From NCBI GenBank assembly GCA_009842505.1, contig VYFG01000043.1, positions 1 through 55,468 on the forward strand: 55,468 nt of DNA, written 5' to 3'. Of the stretch, positions 43,848 to 51,796 are shown piece by piece (position 1 is the first letter of the stretch; each line of letters opens with the position of its first letter). The stretch comes from Gammaproteobacteria bacterium. Lineage in GTDB: Bacteria; Pseudomonadota; Gammaproteobacteria; Arenicellales; Poriferihabitantaceae. The translations under genes and the position numbers were made by a program. Below the pieces are notes generated by a model that was not told the origin of the DNA, searched no databases, and worked only from the letters and a program-made list of their open reading frames with translations.

Positions 43848-44300
43848 ATGGGGCGTATGAAAAGCGTCCATGACGACACCGGCTTTCCGACCGCCGATGA
43901 GGCTGAACGTGCCTTCTACAGGGCGTTCGCCAACCTGAGCCTTGGCGAGATGGGCAGGGTCTGGGCGGCGGACGGGATCGCCTGCATCCATCCGGGCGGC
44001 CCCTTGCTCACCGGCAGGGAGGCGGTGCTGGAAAGCTGGGCCAGGATCCTCGGCTCCGGGACGTCCCCGGATCTCCGTTACGAGACAGTCCTTATCCAGG
44101 CATCCGGGGATCTCTCCACCCACATGGTCCGGGAGACGCTCGGATCGGCGACGGAGCGGGGGGCCGTCGTGGTGCAGGCGGTCAATGTATACCGGAGGCT
44201 GCCCGGCGGCTGGCGGATGGTGCTGCACCATGCCACGCCGCCCAGGACCCGGCAAATACACGGCAAGACGGTTTCGACGCCGCCCGGGATGATTCAATAG
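43848..44300 (+). CDS. NTF2/SnoaL-like domain protein
   Basis: 150 residues; ATG at 43848 or 43857. Sequence has the NTF2-like (SnoaL / DUF4440-type) pattern: AERAFYRAFANLSLGEMGRVW (about 19-39, in parts), IACIHPGGPLLTGREAVLESW (about 45-65, in parts), and a final beta strand VYRRLPGGWRMVLHHATPP (about 113-131). These small cone-shaped proteins bind or isomerise small molecules; no substrate is implied by context. It stands alone after the amt terminator and ends towards the VapC gene. Confidence 0.78.
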   Translation: MGRMKSVHDDTGFPTADEAERAFYRAFANLSLGEMGRVWAADGIACIHPGGPLLTGREAVLESWARILGSGTSPDLRYETVLIQASGDLSTHMVRETLGSATERGAVVVQAVNVYRRLPGGWRMVLHHATPPRTRQIHGKTVSTPPGMIQ

Positions 44301-44430
44301 CGGCGATGCCCGGGTGATTACCCGTCCTGTATGGTGAGTCAGGTTCGGCCCCGACAAGCTCAGAAATCAGGATTCCTGGCGTGTATTTCTGCACGAAACA
44401 GTCTCGCGCCCTGTCCGCGACGATATCCGG

Positions 44431-44844
44431 TCAGCAACGAAGTGCCCCGACATGACCCTCGTGGGCGTAATCCAGAATCCGGCGATCGCGGGTGACGATG
44501 CAGAGGTTCATTGCACGTGCGGTGGCAATGATGATCCGGTCAGCCGGGTCCGTTGGCGGGGTTCCCGGCAGGAACGACGAGTCTGCGAGGATGCGCGAGG
44601 AAATCTCGGCAAGAGCGACCTTGCTTTTGGCAACATAGTCCTCAAACCAGTCCACCACAGGACGCTCCATGCGCAGTCTCCCGCGGGAGACAAGCAGACC
44701 TAGCTCCCAGGCCGAAAACGGCGAGACGTATATCCGGTGCCCATCACTGTGGCTTGTATTGAGTCGGGTCATCGCATCCGCATCAATCGGGTCGCCGTTT
44801 CCAGTCCAGATAACTGCACACGTATCGAGAAGCATGTCACTCAT
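44431..44844 (-). CDS. vapC: PIN-domain toxin (VapC family)
   Basis: 137 residues. The four acidic PIN residues are all visible: Asp in LLDTCAVIW, Glu in SAWELGLLVSRGRL, Asp in DPADRIIIATA and Asp in TRDRRI. VapC toxins are Mg-dependent RNases that cut tRNA or rRNA. Its start overlaps the end of the upstream antitoxin-like gene by 8 bases, the usual arrangement for a coupled toxin-antitoxin pair. The islet is AT-richer than surrounding genes and carries an IS200/IS605-like end nearby, suggesting acquisition. Confidence 0.88.
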   Translation of the reverse strand: MSDMLLDTCAVIWTGNGDPIDADAMTRLNTSHSDGHRIYVSPFSAWELGLLVSRGRLRMERPVVDWFEDYVAKSKVALAEISSRILADSSFLPGTPPTDPADRIIIATARAMNLCIVTRDRRILDYAHEGHVGALRC

Positions 44845-45259
44845 GGCAAAGGTCCTGGTGAGCCATGTTTGCCCATTCCGGCATAGCCGGGCTCGTCAGG
44901 TCGAGATCTTCGGCAACGGTTACGGTGCCGGCCATGCAGCCAAATACCGGATGCTTGCCTGAATCCATTTCAGGGTTTTGGGGCGAAGAGTCATGGAGAC
45001 CCCGTGGATCATCCTTGACAAAAACTAGGCACTCATTTGAGATATCAACTCGGGATGTCTTGTAGCCCGCAGCAAGCCAGGAATGGGTCATTACGCTGTT
45101 TGAAGGATTATTGCTCCACCAGGGCCGGTGCTTCCGGGCCGAAGGAGGGAGACTGGTCCCGATGACGGCCTCAATTTCCTCGAAAGTCATCAGGATTTCC
45201 TTGAACCCTGCGGATTTGAGATGTGTTTCTAGGGGGCTATATTTTGATTGAATGCTCAT
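44837..45259 (-). CDS. Antitoxin with N-terminal DUF7662-like domain and VapB/Phd-like toxin-binding tail
   Basis: 140 residues. The N-terminal 80 residues (KYSPLETHLKS, then LMTFEEIEAVIGTSLPPSARK, HRPWW, HSWLAAGYKTSRVDI) match a small domain I know as DUF7662, not the AbrB, ribbon-helix-helix or Phd folds common in antitoxins. The last 35 residues (HPVFGCMAGTVTVAEDLDL, then TSPAMPEWANM) are the segment by which VapB/Phd-type antitoxins bind PIN toxins. It overlaps vapC by 8 bases and has a perfect 8-bp inverted repeat in its promoter. Antitoxin function is inferred from tail and position. Confidence 0.75.
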   Translation of the reverse strand: MSIQSKYSPLETHLKSAGFKEILMTFEEIEAVIGTSLPPSARKHRPWWSNNPSNSVMTHSWLAAGYKTSRVDISNECLVFVKDDPRGLHDSSPQNPEMDSGKHPVFGCMAGTVTVAEDLDLTSPAMPEWANMAHQDLCHE

Positions 45260-45283
45260 ATCTGTTTATCCTGTAATGGAGTT

Positions 45284-45310
45284 AGTGTTCTATTGTTACA
45301 TAAGAACACT
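45284..45310 (-). promoter_or_regulatory. Inverted-repeat operator upstream of antitoxin/vapC
   Basis: AGTGTTCT (45284-45291) and AGAACACT (45303-45310) are perfect reverse complements with an 11-base spacer. The site is 25-51 bases before the antitoxin ATG. On the minus strand TTGATT and a weak AACAAT-type -10 overlap it, so a bound antitoxin would block the promoter. Confidence 0.6.
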
Positions 45311-45612
45311 TATAAATCAAATCAGCTGACAACCGGGAGGCCTGCACCCGCGGATATGCTGGTCAAGACGGTCTTATATTCATGTGCCTGTCAGTCGTCG
45401 AAAAACATCAGGGGATCCACGATGAAAACCACCCGTCACACGGTCAGGCTGGCAAAGAACTAGACGAGGAACGCGCCGGTTCCGGGGGCAGCGAATATCA
45501 GGACGGCAAGTATTGCATCACGATCCCGCAACACTCTGGAGGACTTGTCCTGGAGTCATGAGCGATTTCCCAAGAGGACTGCCCGGAGTAGCCACGGTGG
45601 CTTGGCCGGATA

Positions 45613-45650
45613 CTTGACATCTTCCCCGCTCTGAACGACGGGGCTTGCCG
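45613..45650 (-). mobile_element. IS200/IS605-like right end (relic)
   Basis: CTTGACATCTTCCCC followed by CGGGGCTTGCC with a CCCCG/CGGGG hairpin (45624-45628 / 45639-45643) matches the stereotyped end found behind tnpB in IS605-family elements. Read on the minus strand it would follow a tnpB gene, of which only an unrecognisable frame remains. No transposase gene or left end is seen. Confidence 0.5.
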
Positions 45651-45968
45651 CGCATCAGGTCAATGAAGTTGGTTCCGCTGTGACGGGTACCATGGTCCAC
45701 TGGCATCCCGCCGCAGTTGGAGAATTCAATTACGTGCCGTGGTTCAGGCATCCCGGGAACAAGACATTTGATCGAATAATTGTCTGCCTGGAGTGCGCCC
45801 GAGCTGGCGCGCACAAACACAAGAAGATCGTAAAGAGGGACTCCCGCCGCGGTTCCTTGACTCGCCTTCGCTAAATCAAGCATTATCTAATATAGACTGG
45901 AAACTGGTGTCCGGGCCCGCCGCGCTGCGGGGCCGGGTTCGGTCAGCAGCAGGAACCGGGGAGCCGTA

Positions 45969-47387
45969 ATGTCTTTGCCACTTGATGATCACGCCTGTAG
46001 TTGTCGACCTGGATTTGCCGGATATCCCCCGCCTGCTGCTGTGAACAGGTCATGCGCCGTCACCGCTGCCGCAGCGGCTGCGTTGTTCTGCACCTGGGTG
46101 GCGGCCCCACCTTCGATGGCGCAGAACATTGATCCGGAAATCATCCAGGGCGACCGGTATCTTGAGCGGGTGAACACCGAAATCCGGAATATCGATACCG
46201 CGGAACTGGAAAGGATGATTGCCGAGGTGCCGGGCCTGGTGATCATCGACGTGCGCGAGGCGGCGGAAATCGCCCAGACAGGCGGCACCATCGATGCGCC
46301 AAGGGTGCACAACGTCAGCAGGGGCTGGCTCGAGTTCCGGGTTCCCGAACGGGTGCCGGACAGACATACGCCCATCGTCACTTTCTGCGGGCTGAACCTG
46401 CGAAGTCCGCTCGCGGCCAGGGTTCTCATGGACATGGGCTATACCAACGTGGCCAACTACGAGGACGGCTTTCCCGCCTGGGCGGAGGCAGGCCTTCCCG
46501 TGACCACGGACACCTCTCCGGACGGCATGCTGTACACCGCCCCGCTCCGGGTCACGGAAAATGTTTGGTCCGCCATAGGCGCCACCGCACCGCCCACCTA
46601 CGAGAATTCCGGCCACAACAACAACCTCTCATTCATCATTACCGGCGAAGGCGTGGTGGTGGTCAATGCCGGCGACAATGCCCTGCTGGCGCAATCACTG
46701 CACGCGGAAATCAGGAAGCTGACCGACCAGCCGGTGAAGTACGTGATCCTGGAAAACGGCCAGGGCCACGCCATGCTCGGCTCGAGTTATTGGAAGGCCC
46801 AGAGCGCGAAGATCGTGGCCCACATCGACACCCTGCACGAGATCGAGGAGAACGGGCATGAAATCCTGAACCGGATGCGTCTCGGTCGGCGGGACAAGGC
46901 TTTCGGTACGGAACTGGCCCTGCCGGACATCACATTCGAGGATGAATGGGTCATCGAGCTTGGCGGCGAGCGCATCGAGGCGCTCTATCTCGGCCCCGCC
47001 CACAGCCCGGGAGACATTTCCGTCTGGCTGCCCCAGCAAAAGCTGGTGATTGCCGGGGACGTGGCTTTCCACGAGCGGCTGTTGCCGGTGATGGAGGACA
47101 CCAATACCGCCGGCTGGATCGAGACCTGGGATGCGTTCGTGGGTCTCGGCGCGGACACCGTGGTTCCAGGGCACGGCGGACCGACCGGCTATGATGAGGT
47201 GACCAGGTATACCCGTGACTACCTAGTGTACATGCGCGAACGGATCAGGGCGCTCGTCGAGGACGGCGGCACCCTGCAGGATGCCTACCTCGTGGACCAG
47301 AGCCCCTTCAGCCACCTGGACACCTATTTCGAGCTCAAGCGGCAGAATGCCGGTACCATCTTCCGGGAAATGGAATTCGATTTCTGA
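45969..47387 (+). CDS. Periplasmic rhodanese-metallo-beta-lactamase fusion protein
   Basis: 472 residues. A long N-terminus with a hydrophobic segment (CAVTAAAAAALFCTWVAAPPSMAQ, in parts, about 29-52) suggests export. A rhodanese domain follows (LVIIDVREAAEIAQTGGTI about 90-108, active Cys in IVTFCGLNLRSPLAARVL), then a metallo-beta-lactamase fold (about 190-470). Three metal-site segments are intact (AHSPGDISVW, VIAGDVAFHE, VPGHGGPTG) but the first, HxHxDH, reads ENGQGH, so three of its ligands are lost. The combination suggests sulfane-sulfur handling, like persulfide dioxygenase-rhodanese fusions, but the altered site makes catalysis uncertain. Confidence 0.83.
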   Translation: MSLPLDDHACSCRPGFAGYPPPAAVNRSCAVTAAAAAALFCTWVAAPPSMAQNIDPEIIQGDRYLERVNTEIRNIDTAELERMIAEVPGLVIIDVREAAEIAQTGGTIDAPRVHNVSRGWLEFRVPERVPDRHTPIVTFCGLNLRSPLAARVLMDMGYTNVANYEDGFPAWAEAGLPVTTDTSPDGMLYTAPLRVTENVWSAIGATAPPTYENSGHNNNLSFIITGEGVVVVNAGDNALLAQSLHAEIRKLTDQPVKYVILENGQGHAMLGSSYWKAQSAKIVAHIDTLHEIEENGHEILNRMRLGRRDKAFGTELALPDITFEDEWVIELGGERIEALYLGPAHSPGDISVWLPQQKLVIAGDVAFHERLLPVMEDTNTAGWIETWDAFVGLGADTVVPGHGGPTGYDEVTRYTRDYLVYMRERIRALVEDGGTLQDAYLVDQSPFSHLDTYFELKRQNAGTIFREMEFDF

Positions 47388-47554
47388 GCAAGGGGCCCGT
47401 CAGGCCTTCCTGGTCCGGGTCCCGGCCGCCACGGCCCGGGGGTGCCGGCAGCATCGACGGTTCGACCAGCCTTTCCATCATATCCCCGGAAACCTGATCC
47501 AGGGGGTGTTCTACGCCGCATGCGACACTGTCTTGTTTCCGTCCCGGGAGCGCG

Positions 47555-47583
47555 TTGATTTAGCCCGGACTCTCGGCTAGTCT
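47555..47583 (+). promoter_or_regulatory. Sigma-70-like promoter before the sulfatase gene
   Basis: TTGATT (47555-47560), 17-base spacer, TAGTCT (47578-47583). It lies about 30 bases before the GTG start. Only a consensus match by eye. Confidence 0.35.
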
Positions 47584-47613
47584 CCGGGCAAATCCTCGGA
47601 TCTCCTTCCGGCC

Positions 47614-49128
47614 GTGAATGTCCTGTTCATTACCGCCGATCAGTGGCGGGGTTCCTGCCTGTCCATGCTGGGTGATCCAGTGGTGAAGACGCCTTCCCTC
47701 GATCAGCTGGCAAGTGAGGGGGCTGTCTTCGTGCACCATTTCGCCCAGGCGGCCCCCTGTGCGCCCAGCCGCACCTCTCTGCATACCGGGATGTACCTGT
47801 TCAATCACCGCTGCGTGGCGAACGGCACACCCGTTTCCAGGAGCCTGACCAATTGGGCGCTGGAGATGAGAAGGATCGGATACGATCCTTCCCTGTTCGG
47901 ATACACGGATACCGCGGCGGATCCCGGAGGACTGGACCCGTCGGATCCCAGGCTGACCCATTACAGCGAACCCCTGCCCGGCATCGGAACCCATACGCCG
48001 GTGCGCGATGAAGTGCCGGTGCCCTGGGTGGAATACCTGGTGCGGCAGGGATACACGATACCGCGCAAACGCTGGGACCTCTATGGTAACAGGGTGGCCG
48101 GCACGACCTGGGCGGACGGGGGCGACCGGGTTCTCCCCCTGGCCATTCGGAGTGAGGATCACGAGACGGCCTACCTTGTCCGCCGTTGCCGGGAATGGAT
48201 CGATGCCGCCGACGGGCCCTGGGTCACCCATCTTTCCCTGCTGCGACCCCATCCGCCGTTCGTGGCTCCGGAACCCTACAACACCCTGTACCCCCCGGCC
48301 GGGATCCGGTCCCCGCTCCGCCACGGCGAGCAGGCCCGGGAGGCGGCGGTGCATCCGTTCCTCGCGGCCATGATCCGGAATCCGCAGTACGGTGACAACG
48401 GCGATCCCAGGCGTCTGGAGGACGCCTGGGCGTCCTACTACGGCCTCATGACCGAGGTGGACGAACACCTTGGCCGGCTGTTTGATTTTCTCCGGGAGCG
48501 CGGCCATTGGGACGATACCCTGGTGATTTTCACTTCGGATCATGGCGAGCAGTTGGGGGATCACTGGCTGACCGGCAAGCTCGGATTCTTCGACCAGTCC
48601 TACCATATCCCGCTCATCGTCCGTGACCCGAGGAATGCCGCCGATGCCAGCAGGGGGGAACGTTTCGACATGTTCACCGAGAACGTGGACATCATGCCCA
48701 CCATGCTGGACTGGCTGGGCACCGGAATCCCTTCCCAGTGCGATGGCCGGTCCCTGCTGCCGATCCTGGAGACGGCGGCGACCCCCGCCGGGTGGCGCAC
48801 CGCGGTACACTGGGAATTCGACTTCCGCCACAACTCCGAATGGCTGCAGGACACCAATCCGGAAGTCAGCGTCCACCAGTGCCACCTCGGCGTGCTGCGT
48901 GACGAACGGTTCAAGTACGTCCACTTTCCCGTCTTGCCGCCGCTGCTCTTCGACTTGCAAAGAGACCCCGGCGAGATGGAGGACGTGAGCAATGAACCGG
49001 AATACCGGGGGACCCGGCTCGAGTACGCGGAGAGGCTGCTGGACCTGCGCATGCGGTTCACTTCCCGCGGCCTTTCCGAGACGCTGCTGACCCCGTCGGG
49101 TCCGCTGACAAGCGCGGCCCTGCCCTGA
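47614..49128 (+). CDS. Sulfatase / phosphonate monoester hydrolase (alkaline phosphatase superfamily)
   Basis: 504 residues from a GTG start. The metal pocket begins with NVLFITADQWRG; the formylglycine motif is CAPSRTS (about 50-56), i.e. CxPSR that is converted to formylglycine by an FGE-type enzyme. SDHGEQLGDHWLTGKLGFFD (about 309-328) carries the second metal site. The cytoplasmic type without signal peptide and the RxDHE/YLVRRC pattern resemble the arylsulfatase/phosphonate monoester hydrolase group. Substrate unknown. It lies 226 bases after the rhodanese-MBL gene and 235 before the DUF1989-GcvT gene, on the same strand. Confidence 0.88.
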   Translation: MNVLFITADQWRGSCLSMLGDPVVKTPSLDQLASEGAVFVHHFAQAAPCAPSRTSLHTGMYLFNHRCVANGTPVSRSLTNWALEMRRIGYDPSLFGYTDTAADPGGLDPSDPRLTHYSEPLPGIGTHTPVRDEVPVPWVEYLVRQGYTIPRKRWDLYGNRVAGTTWADGGDRVLPLAIRSEDHETAYLVRRCREWIDAADGPWVTHLSLLRPHPPFVAPEPYNTLYPPAGIRSPLRHGEQAREAAVHPFLAAMIRNPQYGDNGDPRRLEDAWASYYGLMTEVDEHLGRLFDFLRERGHWDDTLVIFTSDHGEQLGDHWLTGKLGFFDQSYHIPLIVRDPRNAADASRGERFDMFTENVDIMPTMLDWLGTGIPSQCDGRSLLPILETAATPAGWRTAVHWEFDFRHNSEWLQDTNPEVSVHQCHLGVLRDERFKYVHFPVLPPLLFDLQRDPGEMEDVSNEPEYRGTRLEYAERLLDLRMRFTSRGLSETLLTPSGPLTSAALP

Positions 49129-49263
49129 AAGGAACCGTCCGTCTGCCCTGGCGCAGCCGGGGTCCGGGGCGGTTTGCGGGAAATACCGGCTGCGCCGCCG
49201 TCACGGCCCGGTGCCGGGCCCGGAGATGGCGCGGCTGGCCACCGATTGCGGCACAGATGCATC

Positions 49264-49305
49264 AACCGATCCGGTTTACCTGAAATTGGGTAATGCACGA
49301 ACCGG
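49264..49305. promoter_or_regulatory. AACCG-type palindromes before the DUF1989-GcvT gene
   Basis: AACCG-ATC-CGGTT (49264-49276) is a perfect palindrome, with a third half-site AACCGG at 49300-49305. It lies 59-100 bases before the start codon. A TATATT hexamer (49316) could be a -10 element. Speculative operator. Confidence 0.35.
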
Positions 49306-49363
49306 ACCGCTTTGTTATATTGGTCGACGGCGATCCGGCAAATCGTCACGGGAGGGCGGTGAT

Positions 49364-51715
49364 ATGAACATTCAATACAATCCCGCAGAGACCCTGCGGG
49401 AACCCGGTCTCGGCAGCCACTGGCTCGGCCGGGAACGTTACGTGATCCACGGCGGTGCCATGGTGGTCATTCCCATGCTGTCCGGAGATGGCGTGGAGCT
49501 GGTGGATCCCGAGGGACTGCAGCCTGCCCACGTCTTCGCATTCGATGCAGCCGGACGGAACCTGACAGGCAGCCTGGGACTGGCCGCCAACGCCGGCGGC
49601 GCCGCACTCGCGGCCATGCTTCAGTCCGGCAGCGCCGGGGCAGACAGGATTCGTCGTCGCCTGGCGGAATTCGGCATCGACCTCGCGGAAGAGGCCGTGG
49701 CCGCTGTGCTCGACGGGGAGACCCCGGCGGGCAGCCGGCTGGAATTCACCGTGGAAGAGGAATGCATCCTGGTCCTGGGCGCACCGGGCGAACCCATGAC
49801 CGTGGATACGCAGATGCCCCCCACGGACCTCATCGCCTGGGTCAGCCGGGGACGGCCCCAGGTGCCGGTGTCGCGTCCCTTGCCGGATCCGCTGGCCGAC
49901 CCCCTGCAGGATTTTACGGTCAGAGCGTCCACTGCGGCGAGCTACGAGATCAAGGCGGGACAGTACATCCAGGTACTGGATGTCGATGGCCGGCAGTGCT
50001 CCGATTTCCAGTGCTTTGACCTCGCCAAGCTGGACCAGGGATTGGAACGCTGCCTGGACGCCACCGTAACCCGTACCCTGATGGCGGCTGCATATCCCGG
50101 ACCGGGCCTGCACTCCAAGTTCTTCGATGCGGATCTTGAGCCGTTGGTGGAAGTCATCCAGGATACCTGCGGGCGCCACGACAGCTTTGGCCTGGCCTGC
50201 ACGGCCAGGTACTACGACGACATGGGGTATCCGGGACATGTCAATTGTTCCGACAACTTCAATCGCGCCCTGTCGGAATATCCCGTGACGCCGAGAAAGG
50301 GCTGGATGGCGATGAACCTGTTTTTCAACACGTTCTTCGATGACCATTACCAGCTCTACTCCGACGAGCCGTGGTCGCGGCCCGGGGACTATGTCCTGAT
50401 GCGCGCGCTCAGGGACCTGGTCTGCGTCTCGTCCTCCTGTCCGGACGATGTCGACGCCGCCAATGGCTGGGTTCCCACCGATATCCAGGTGCGCGCCTAT
50501 GATGACAGGACGCTGTTCCGGCGCGCCATCGCCTTCCGAAAAACCACCGATGCGGAACCCGTCATGACCCAGGATACCGCCTTCCATCCGGAAACCTCGA
50601 AAATCACCCGCAACTTCGTCGAGTACAACGGTTACTGGTTGGCCAATGACTACACCAACCAGGGGGCGATCGAGGAGTACTGGGCCTGCCGCCAGAATGC
50701 CGCGATGATCGACCTTTCACCGCTGCGGAAATACGAGGTGGTCGGCCCCGATGCCGAGCAACTGATGCAGGCTTGCGTGCCCCGTGACATCAAGAAGCTG
50801 GCGGTGGGGCAGGTGGTCTACACCGCGATGTGCAACCCGTCCGGCGGGATGATCGACGACGGCACCATCTTCCGTTTGGCCCGGGACAATTTCCGCTGGA
50901 TCGGCGGCAACGACGGCTCCGGGCTGTGGCTCAGGGAGCAGGCCGAGGAACGGGGGCTCAAGGTGTGGGTCAAGAACAGCACGAATCAGCTCGCCAGCCT
51001 GCAGGTCCAGGGACCGAAGAGCCGCGACGTCCTGGAAAAGGTGGTCTGGACCAGGCCGGACCAGGCCAGCGTGAACGAGATGGCCTGGTTCCGCTTCTCC
51101 ATTGCCAGGATGCCCGACGACAAGGGAATCCCGGTGCTGGTTTCGCGTACCGGCTATACCGGGGAACTCGGCTACGAGGTCTTTTGCCATCCAGACCAGG
51201 GCCCCGCAGTGTGGCAACTGATCGCCGGGGCCGGTGAGGAGTTCGGCATCCGGCCCATGGGGCTGGAGGCCCTGGACATCCTGCGCATCGAGGCGGGCCT
51301 GATCTTCGCCGGCCACGAATTCTGCGAGCAGACGGATCCCTTCGAGGCGGGTATCGGGTTCACGGTGCCGCTCAAGTCCAAGACCGACGATTTCATCGGC
51401 CGTGAGGCGCTGGAAAAGCGTAAGGCCAGTCCCCAGCGTCGGCTGGTGGGCCTGGAGCTGTCTGGCCGGGAGCCGGCGGCCCACGGCGACGGCGTGTTCC
51501 AGGGGCGCTACCAGGTCGGGCAGATCACCAGTGCTACGATTTCCCCCATCCTCGGCAAGAACATCGCGCTTTGCCGGATGAATGTCGAGTACGCCGGGGA
51601 GGGTACGGAAATCGAGGTGGGCAAACTGGACGGCCACCAGAAGCGCATTCCCGCCAGGGTCGTGCCCTTCCCGCATTTTGATCCCGCCAAGGAGCGTGTA
51701 AAGGGTCACTACTAG
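49364..51715 (+). CDS. DUF1989-GcvT (aminomethyltransferase-like) fusion protein
   Basis: 783 residues from ATG at 49364 with GGAGGG 10-15 bases upstream; a frame open to 49211 adds no recognised sequence. Region 1-180 looks like a diverged copy of the following domain. Residues about 190-410 are a DUF1989 (urea-carboxylase-associated) domain (YEIKAGQYIQVLDVDGRQCSDF). From about 430 the C-terminus is a GcvT fold (AAMIDLSPLRKYEVVGPDAE, VYTAMCNPSGGMIDDGTIFR, VLVSRTGYTGELGYEVF, ALDILRIEAGLIFAGHEF), the tetrahydrofolate-dependent family that includes glycine-cleavage T protein, DmdA and dimethylglycine/sarcosine enzymes. Presumably a one-carbon-transferring demethylase; substrate unknown. Confidence 0.85.
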   Translation: MNIQYNPAETLREPGLGSHWLGRERYVIHGGAMVVIPMLSGDGVELVDPEGLQPAHVFAFDAAGRNLTGSLGLAANAGGAALAAMLQSGSAGADRIRRRLAEFGIDLAEEAVAAVLDGETPAGSRLEFTVEEECILVLGAPGEPMTVDTQMPPTDLIAWVSRGRPQVPVSRPLPDPLADPLQDFTVRASTAASYEIKAGQYIQVLDVDGRQCSDFQCFDLAKLDQGLERCLDATVTRTLMAAAYPGPGLHSKFFDADLEPLVEVIQDTCGRHDSFGLACTARYYDDMGYPGHVNCSDNFNRALSEYPVTPRKGWMAMNLFFNTFFDDHYQLYSDEPWSRPGDYVLMRALRDLVCVSSSCPDDVDAANGWVPTDIQVRAYDDRTLFRRAIAFRKTTDAEPVMTQDTAFHPETSKITRNFVEYNGYWLANDYTNQGAIEEYWACRQNAAMIDLSPLRKYEVVGPDAEQLMQACVPRDIKKLAVGQVVYTAMCNPSGGMIDDGTIFRLARDNFRWIGGNDGSGLWLREQAEERGLKVWVKNSTNQLASLQVQGPKSRDVLEKVVWTRPDQASVNEMAWFRFSIARMPDDKGIPVLVSRTGYTGELGYEVFCHPDQGPAVWQLIAGAGEEFGIRPMGLEALDILRIEAGLIFAGHEFCEQTDPFEAGIGFTVPLKSKTDDFIGREALEKRKASPQRRLVGLELSGREPAAHGDGVFQGRYQVGQITSATISPILGKNIALCRMNVEYAGEGTEIEVGKLDGHQKRIPARVVPFPHFDPAKERVKGHY

Positions 51716-51796
51716 GTTGTCCGCGGCCCTCCCGGACCATGCCGGCCAGGTTTCCGGCAAGAATGCCATGTGCCTGTCCGGCGCCTGCATGAACCC

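Larger units (their letters stand above)
45260..45968. other. Accessory intergenic stretch with operator and IS remnant; no intact gene
   Basis: About 700 bases with no convincing gene. The left end is the promoter of the antitoxin/vapC operon (inverted repeat 45284-45310). The middle (45320-45600) shows nothing I can identify. An IS200/IS605-like right end lies at 45613-45650, and the minus-strand frame beyond it (about 45650-45880) might be a worn TnpB tail but lacks any zinc-finger motif. Confidence 0.6.

Noticed and set aside
45422..45463. Tiny plus-strand frame of 13 codons after an AGGGGAT
   Set aside because: Too short to support and without context beyond a chance Shine-Dalgarno-like stretch.
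45518..45883. Minus-strand frame as a real TnpB gene
   Set aside because: No RuvC-type DED segments or CxxC zinc ribbon can be seen; at most it is a worn tail next to the IS end.
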